DNA of 64,000 bases, from the NCBI GenBank assembly GCA_014898415.1, contig RCTD01000026.1, forward strand, positions 434,001 through 498,000, in the 5' to 3' direction. A program made the position numbers and the translations under genes. Position 1 is the first letter of the stretch, and each line of letters opens with the position of its first letter. The notes beneath the pieces are model-generated. The model saw nothing but the letters and a program-made list of their open reading frames with translations, ran no database searches and was not told where the DNA came from. Positions 57,510 to 64,000 of this stretch are shown here, in pieces. This DNA comes from Stromatinia cepivora. Its lineage: Eukaryota; Ascomycota; Leotiomycetes; Helotiales; Sclerotiniaceae.

Positions 57510-60500
57510 TTACCCCTCTCTTCGGAAAAGCTCGCCCTCGAACATTTCACTCCTTTATTCCATTGTTATTTCATCGGAAATCAGGTTTTGTAAAGGTTTA
57601 TAAACTCTAAATCAATTAGATTGATCATTTTGATTGATTTGGTTAATTTACTGGAAATTGATCAAATTGATCAAATTTATTGACTAAATTGATCAAAATG
57701 ATGAATGAATTGATTAAATCGATTAAATCGTTTATCAATTGATTAGATTAATATTGATTTGTATTCTCCTTGATTTAAAGAATCTTTAAAAGGAAAAAGT
57801 TTTAATAGAAAAAGAAAGGAAATTGAATTATAATATAATGATAATAGATGGTTAATATAATTAATTCTGAAATCGATCAAATTAATCGATCAAATTGATC
57901 AAATCAACCAAATTGAATAAAATCGATAAAGGTAATGTTACATTTTGTTTTTATTATATTCAAGCTTTTCTTTGTATGATTTTTGAAATGATTATAGGTA
58001 TAAGTTTTTGAAATATATTGCCTTTGTATTATCTTAGTGATAGCAGCTCGTCTGTTGTATAGAGCTCGGACCATATATGTATACAATCAAATTCCCTTGA
58101 ATTTGTATAGGTTTTTGATCCTTTCACAATCATATACATATATATACCATTATAAAATTATAATATCTAGTTTGTTGTATTAAAGAACACTTTTCTTTCC
58201 TTTGGTTTTATAAATGAATCGTTATTTATATAATTATAATTATCCTTTTCGCTCTCATAAAGCTTTATCCAATCAATTAATCAATTGGAAGGACCAAGCA
58301 ACATTGGATTGACCAAATGAAAATCGTGCAAAAAATACAATAATGTTTTAAAATCGGAAACAGGATACCAGATAAGATCGGTATTATTATTAAGTTATAA
58401 GACTTTATATAATAGGATTTTTCGTGTTTTCTTTACTACTAAAATCTTCTTTATTTCCTATTCCGAATCACCAATTATATTAATAGGTGAAGATGATTCG
58501 AGTATCTAATCAGGAAAAGGATTGTCATATACCTTGTATAATCGATTTGAAAAGAAAATAGAGTGAATTTTCATTATAATCAGAAATTCGAATTTAAAAG
58601 AACTTTTAGATTGATTAATGATCTTAAATCTTTTTTGAATTAAAAAATTCAGTTTTTTGAATGATCTTTGGATAAAGTAATTCTTCATATTGAACTATAT
58701 ATAATCTTCGATATCGAAATCGATCTTATATTGATAAGCATTTATGGATTTTGATATCTTGATTTGGGTATATAATAGGTTTTCTTTTGTTTATATGAAA
58801 GTTAATCTATTGTATTTTATATATATATGGGTATTATATATATTTATATCATTTATTGGCTTATTAATATCTTTTTTCCATTCTTATATATATTTCGGTG
58901 TATATCTGTATAAGGTTTTGTAGGGTGTAAGTCTTCCTAAAGAATTATATAAAAGAGTAAATTATGTATAATTCATTATAAATAGGAATTCTGATTAATC
59001 GTTTTGATAATAATTAATAAATAATCTTAATTGTTATTGAAAGTATTGATTATAAATCTTAATTTGATTATCGATTTGGGGATAATAAATAATGGATAAT
59101 TTGAAATCGATTCTTAGAATTTGACTGAATTCCTTTCAGAATTATAATATAAATTAGGGGCCACAATCCGATATTATAATGTTAGGGGGATTATAATATT
59201 GATATATATAATAAAGATATAATTATATTTAAATTCGAGTATCAATTGATTTGTAATAAGATATGGAGATAGTTTGCTTTATTAATCGATCAATAATAAT
59301 TAAAACATTATTATATCTGTATTTATCCTTATTAAAGCTGTAGTAATCTATAATAATATATTATTATATTTGATTAGGAATTGAAAATAAATATAATAAA
59401 TCAGGGGTACAATTATATAAAACAGAATTGTATTTGTAAATATAACAATTATATATATATCTAATTACAGTATTGTATATTCTGAACCAATAGTATTATT
59501 GAGATAATAAAAGGTAAGTTTTGTTTATATCAGGATAAATAATAAAAACGGAATTATAGATTTCACAAATCAAGTAAATTCGAAGATTGTCGATATTAGG
59601 TATTATCAAATAATTATTATAAAACAAAAAATCATTTTGGAGTGATATATACTTATAATCTTAGATAATTTGTATTCTAAGTGCTAATAAATTATCTATA
59701 GTTTTATTTGTTTTGATGATACAATTAATTAGATCGAATCGAGAAACGATTTCATTCAAATCGATATTAATAATTGCTGTTTTATTTGAATAGTACTTTT
59801 GTAAAGCTTTTTTTATAATTTCAATATTAATTTAATTATTTTTAATAAATTATTGGAGGTGATTCTTTTTCTTAATATAATTCTGAAAATCTAATTTATC
59901 GGTCTGATAAGTTAAGGTATTAACAAAAAGGTTATTTTTTCCAAAGCGATATATAATAATGAAATTATAATCAGTTAGAATTTCTATTTAACAAGTTTAT
60001 CGGGTATTGAAAATCTTGATAGTTATAAAATATTCGAGGATCTTATAGTCGGTATAAACCTTGATTTTATATGATGAATTAATGAATTCTGTTTTCCAAT
60101 AATTGAGAGATCGAATGATTAATAGTATTTCCTTATTATAAATTTTGTAGTTCAATTCAACAATAATTATAATCTTGAAGAAATAAGTTACAAAAAATCA
60201 ATCTTCGCTATACTATTATGATAATATATTAGCAATTATTTTATCGGATATATTTGTTTCGAGTATACAGGGGAGTCAATGATTATAATATTATAGGAAC
60301 GAAATGGAGATAAGCTTTTTCTTTAAGATATTGAATATATTTTGGTATACTTTGTTAAATATGAATTTAATATTTGCTTTAATAAATTCGTTAAAAGATT
60401 TCGTTATTATACTGTAATCCTTAATGAATTGTCGATAAAAATTGTAAAAACCGAAGAATGATTAGATCTTTTTTATTATTATCGAAAAAATTCAGTTCTC

Positions 60501-60559
60501 AATTATCTCAATCTTTTCAGGGTTCATTTTTATTTCTTTAATAAAGATGATAAAGTCCA

Positions 60560-61118
60560 AATACTTAATACGTATAATATTGAATTCATATTTCTTGAGA
60601 TCCATTTATAAATCAACAGTTTTTAATCATTCGAGAATTAGTTTAATATGAATTTGATATTCTTCTTTGTTTTCGGAATAGATTAGAATATCATCGAGAT
60701 ATGTTATACAAAAGATATCTAGGTAATTAAATAGAACATTATTTATATAACATTAATAGATTACAGGATTATTCGTTAATCTGAATAGTACAATCTTGTA
60801 TTTGTATAATCCGTATCGGGTTCGAAAAATAGTATATTTTTCCAAAACAGGATCCATTTTTATGCAATGAAAAGCTTAACGAATATTGAGTTTGATAAAG
60901 ATCTTAGTATTGGAAAGCCGAAAAAGTGTTTCATTGATTAAAGAGAGGGGATATCGATCCTTATACATTAAGGAATTCAATAATCTGAAGTTTATACAAA
61001 ACTTCAAATTATTATTAAGTTTTTTAACAAATAGAATGAGTACAATATAAAGAATTTGATTAAATTCAATAAAATCTTTATTGAAATTATCCATAATATA
61101 TTCTTTGATAATTTTCAA
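60560..61118 (-). pseudogene. Ty3/gypsy reverse transcriptase remains
   Basis: The first part reads VLILFVKKLNNNLKFCINFR and LLNSLMYKDRYPLSLINETL and ends KIFIKLNIR, matching the gypsy block FVKKKDGxLRFCVDYRxLN...KxRYPLPLI...FxKLDLR with Asp of KLDLR changed to Asn. Further on, [19 protein letters not shown] contains the YLDD catalytic box (60681-60701), and LKKYEFNIIRIKYLDFII matches DLKKCEF....V.YLGFI. Stops interrupt it between the blocks, so it is inactive. Confidence 0.85.
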
Positions 61119-63846
61119 TTGTTTTAAGGATATTTTGTAAAATAAATTGTAGTATAAAGTTTATTCTTTTTTGTTTTCTAATATAATTTTATAATTATAA
61201 AATCGATTAGAAGGTAAAATATTTGATTCATATTTGAAAAAGGTTTGATAATATTATTGATATTCAAATGGTATTTTAAATTTTGAATTGATTTCGATTA
61301 ATACTCGATTGAGTTTTTTTCGAATTTTTGTATTCTTGAATTTAATTAAAATAATTAATATTTTTTCTTTTATATATCGTTTGTTTTATTGAAAGTTTAT
61401 TATATTATCGAATTTTTTTAGAATAATAATAAAAAGTTTAGTTTGTTTATCTTTTTTGTATTTTAATTGGAATTTATTAGATTTGAATATATATAAATCG
61501 AAAATTTCAGGTGATATATAAGGGAAATATTTGTAGATCTATAATAATAATATAGTTAATTGGAAAGAAGATGGATTGAATTTGAAAGGAATTAGGATTT
61601 CTTTTTTTTCAATAAAAGTCTATATTATGTTTATATTTGAAGGTTTTTATTATATATTATCAATTATAATTGATTTATTCAATTATAAATCTTTTCGATT
61701 CTAATATTCTTTAAATTGATTATTTTGTTGATCAATATCTTATTAAATTAATCGATCGATCTTTTATTTATAAAAGAATGATTAAATAATAAGGAGATTA
61801 TTCAAATAAAAGATAGTATAGGATTTCTTTTTAAATTATTCGAGATATCGATTAAAGTAATCAAACTTTATTTGAATTTTTGATAATCAAAGTTTATTTA
61901 AAATAATATTATAATTTCTTAATTCAATAATAAGAAAAGGGATAAAAGATTATTTATAATTATTAACTATTAAATTAAAGAATATGAAATAGATAATAAT
62001 ATAGTCTTATATATTATTATATTTTTTAATTTCAATTGAAGTTTTAAACAATATAATTCTAGATTTAAATATAGGAAATAAATAAGTAAAGAATATAATA
62101 TTAATAAAAGCAAATTCATTTGCTTCAAAATCAATAAATGCTTTTGATTGATAAATGTAATTATTTTTCGAAAGGTTATAGGGAAGAGTGAATACTTTTC
62201 CTTTTATAAATTTGGTTAGATCAAGAAATTTTATATTTTATATAACATTTAAAATAAAAACGGAATCTAAACATTTAGTTTTAAATGTTTTTCTTTTTCT
62301 AAAGAGGTGTTCTGTGTAACTTCAATTGTAACTTCTAAACTGAAATCTTTTTCGGTATTTTAATATTCTTTGAATTCTTTTGTTTTTTTTTATATTGTTT
62401 TGATTTTATTAAGATTATTAATACAAAGTATCGATATATATACTACTTCAAAAAAGGGAGAGGACAATAAATATTTGAAATTCGAATAATTATTGGGTAT
62501 AATAGGATTAATATATCCGGAAAGGGTATTTCAGAATAGAAATAATTTCGGGAATATAAAGATTCCAAAATTGAAGTTGTTAAAATTCTGAAAGGATTAT
62601 AAGGGATTCATAATAATTATTAGTTTATGAATAATTATAAAAGCTTTTCGATTAATATAATATTGATTTCGTTTTTATAATGAAATTTCGTTTTAATTTA
62701 TTCTAATAAATATATTTATAAATTCTTTTATAGTTTTATAATCTTTAATAGATATTGTTATTATTTGCAAAAAAAAATCGGAAATCTTTTATTCGAGATC
62801 TTTAAATAGGATTTTATTATTAATAATCTCTGTTTGGATAATAAGTAATCTGAATTTCTTATATTATTTTAGAAAGTTATTATATCGAATCGTATTAGAT
62901 ATAATCTATATCTTGTATTGAAAACAAACATCATTGATTTCGACTGGATTCCGATAAATTGCTACAAATTGTTCGATCAATTCGAATATTATAAATCGGG
63001 GCATTCATATATAAAGAGTATAACAATATATTTGTACTTTTGATTTGGTTTGATCGATTATATATACATAGTATTATATTTCATTCTTAAATAATATAAT
63101 ATATAGCTCGAATCGTTCTATAATTAATAATTGTTATAAATTAATTTTAAATTCAATACTATTATTAAATTTAGTAATAAGATTTATAGGTTTTGATATA
63201 TATATATTTTATTGTGAATTGTAATTAATATAGGAATACAATCTTGATTGATTAAATTGATTTCTTAAGTAAAAGGATTCTTAATTATTAAATGAATTAT
63301 TACTTCCTGAAAAAAAAGAAGAATCCTTGAAGAGCTCTGGATAATCAAATTGTTTGATCAAAGTTTTTTTCTTCTGATTTCGGGATCTTTGGATTTGTTT
63401 GAATAAAGATTCTTGGATTTTGATTAAAGGAATAAAGGAAATCCTAGATATTATTATTAATCTAAATACTTATATAGATATTATTTGAAGTTCAAAAGGA
63501 AATTATATTATTGCAAAATTTATCATCATTATAATTTTCAATTATTGATTCTTTTCTTTCAAATTTATAATTATTATATAAAGATTTTGTAATTATAATA
63601 ATAATTCGGAAAAAGCAATTGAATTACTAAAAGTATCAATTTCATATATTAGAATCTTTTCTTTATCAGTTTTCTTTTTTTCAATAATAATGTTATTCAA
63701 TCTTATATTCATATTTTCTTCAAAGGGTTATTGAAATAATTAAGGAAAAGGAAAGGGTTCTTTAGAATATACTTTCGAAAGTTCGGAGTGTATAGAAGAA
63801 GGAGTTCGTTGTATTATAAAAATGATGGTATATTTCTAAAGGGGTT

Positions 63847-64000
63847 TGTCACGAATCGTGAACCACAGGAGGCTAACCACGTGATACCTCTTATCTCTCA
63901 TATCAATTTATGAGCTGATCATCTGTGTGTATGCGTTACGAATCATACAATTTAGTATGATAAAATGGTAACCCTAATAACGTTTACGCACAATCTTGCA
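63847..64000 (+). repeat. LTR of a gypsy element, plus orientation, cut by window edge
   Basis: The segment begins TGTCACGAATCGTGAACCAC and aligns with the reverse complement of 57509-57350, differing almost only by transitions. It keeps many CG and CA/TG sites that are mutated in the other copy, so it has been hit less by RIP. It is the 5' LTR of an element extending to the right, or a 3' LTR preceded by the short purine run AAAGGGG. Confidence 0.8.

Larger units (their letters stand above)
57228..63840 (-). mobile_element. RIP-degraded Ty3/gypsy retrotransposon
   Basis: The element reads leftwards: reverse transcriptase fragments at about 61118-60560 and the LTR with polypurine tract at 57228-57530. 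The 58-60 kb part should be RNase H and integrase, and the part above 61.2 kb gag, but both are too decayed to read with confidence. The matching 5' LTR is not seen where expected: instead an LTR in the opposite orientation starts at 63847. The upper boundary is therefore uncertain. Confidence 0.7.

Noticed and set aside
1..64000. Telomeric TTAGGG arrays, rRNA genes
   Set aside because: Looked for and not seen.

Overview
The window looks like nuclear DNA of a filamentous ascomycete. Introns are short (46-96 bp) with GT..AG ends, genes lie on both strands, and the protein families are fungal. The flanks are very AT-rich and full of transposon remains whose copies differ almost only by C-to-T and G-to-A changes, the mark of repeat-induced point mutation (RIP). 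A Leotiomycete such as a Sclerotiniaceae member is my inference from the general style of the genes; no species can be named from the sequence alone.

Layout: 1-15.5 kb is a RIP-degraded transposon block. It holds a minus-strand Ty1/copia element running off the left edge, a plus-strand Ty1/copia element of a second family (about 3.96-9.2 kb), an inverted partial copy of that second element (11.4-13.4 kb), a small inverted-repeat element (13.4-13.8 kb) and a Tc1/mariner relic with both terminal repeats (14.1-15.5 kb). From about 15.5 to 54 kb base composition is ordinary and genes can be read. From about 54 to 64 kb the sequence is AT-rich again, with a solo LTR bearing a 5-bp target duplication, TTGATCAA-rich degenerate repeats, a degraded minus-strand Ty3/gypsy element and the start of a related LTR in the opposite orientation.

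The gene island contains, in order: an Arg/Ser-rich low-complexity protein (-), a three-exon cytochrome P450 (-), the GINS replication subunit Psf2 (-), a five-exon MFS anion/cation symporter (+), a five-exon AMP-dependent acyl-CoA synthetase with a possible peroxisomal C-terminus (-), three small Cys-rich proteins beginning Met-Cys (+), an intron-containing tRNA-Thr(UGU) (-), a divergent and truncated SidA-like (ornithine/lysine N-monooxygenase) gene (-), a 440-bp inverted-repeat element, a decayed Zn2Cys6 regulator (+), an intronless NEDD8-like ubiquitin-family gene (+), a small secreted protein with a Kex2-type site (-), several lineage-specific hypothetical genes including one with a duplicated domain carrying a WKHEEPLE motif (-), and an FHA-protein kinase (+).

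The P450, MFS transporter and acyl-CoA synthetase lie within 9 kb and could act together on a small carboxylated metabolite, with Psf2 as an unrelated housekeeping neighbour; that link is inference. The decayed regulator and the decayed monooxygenase, in an island bounded by RIP-mutated transposons, suggest local gene loss. The most unusual loci are the extra NEDD8-like gene, the Met-Cys family trio and the WKHEEPLE repeat protein. No complete new multi-gene system is evident.
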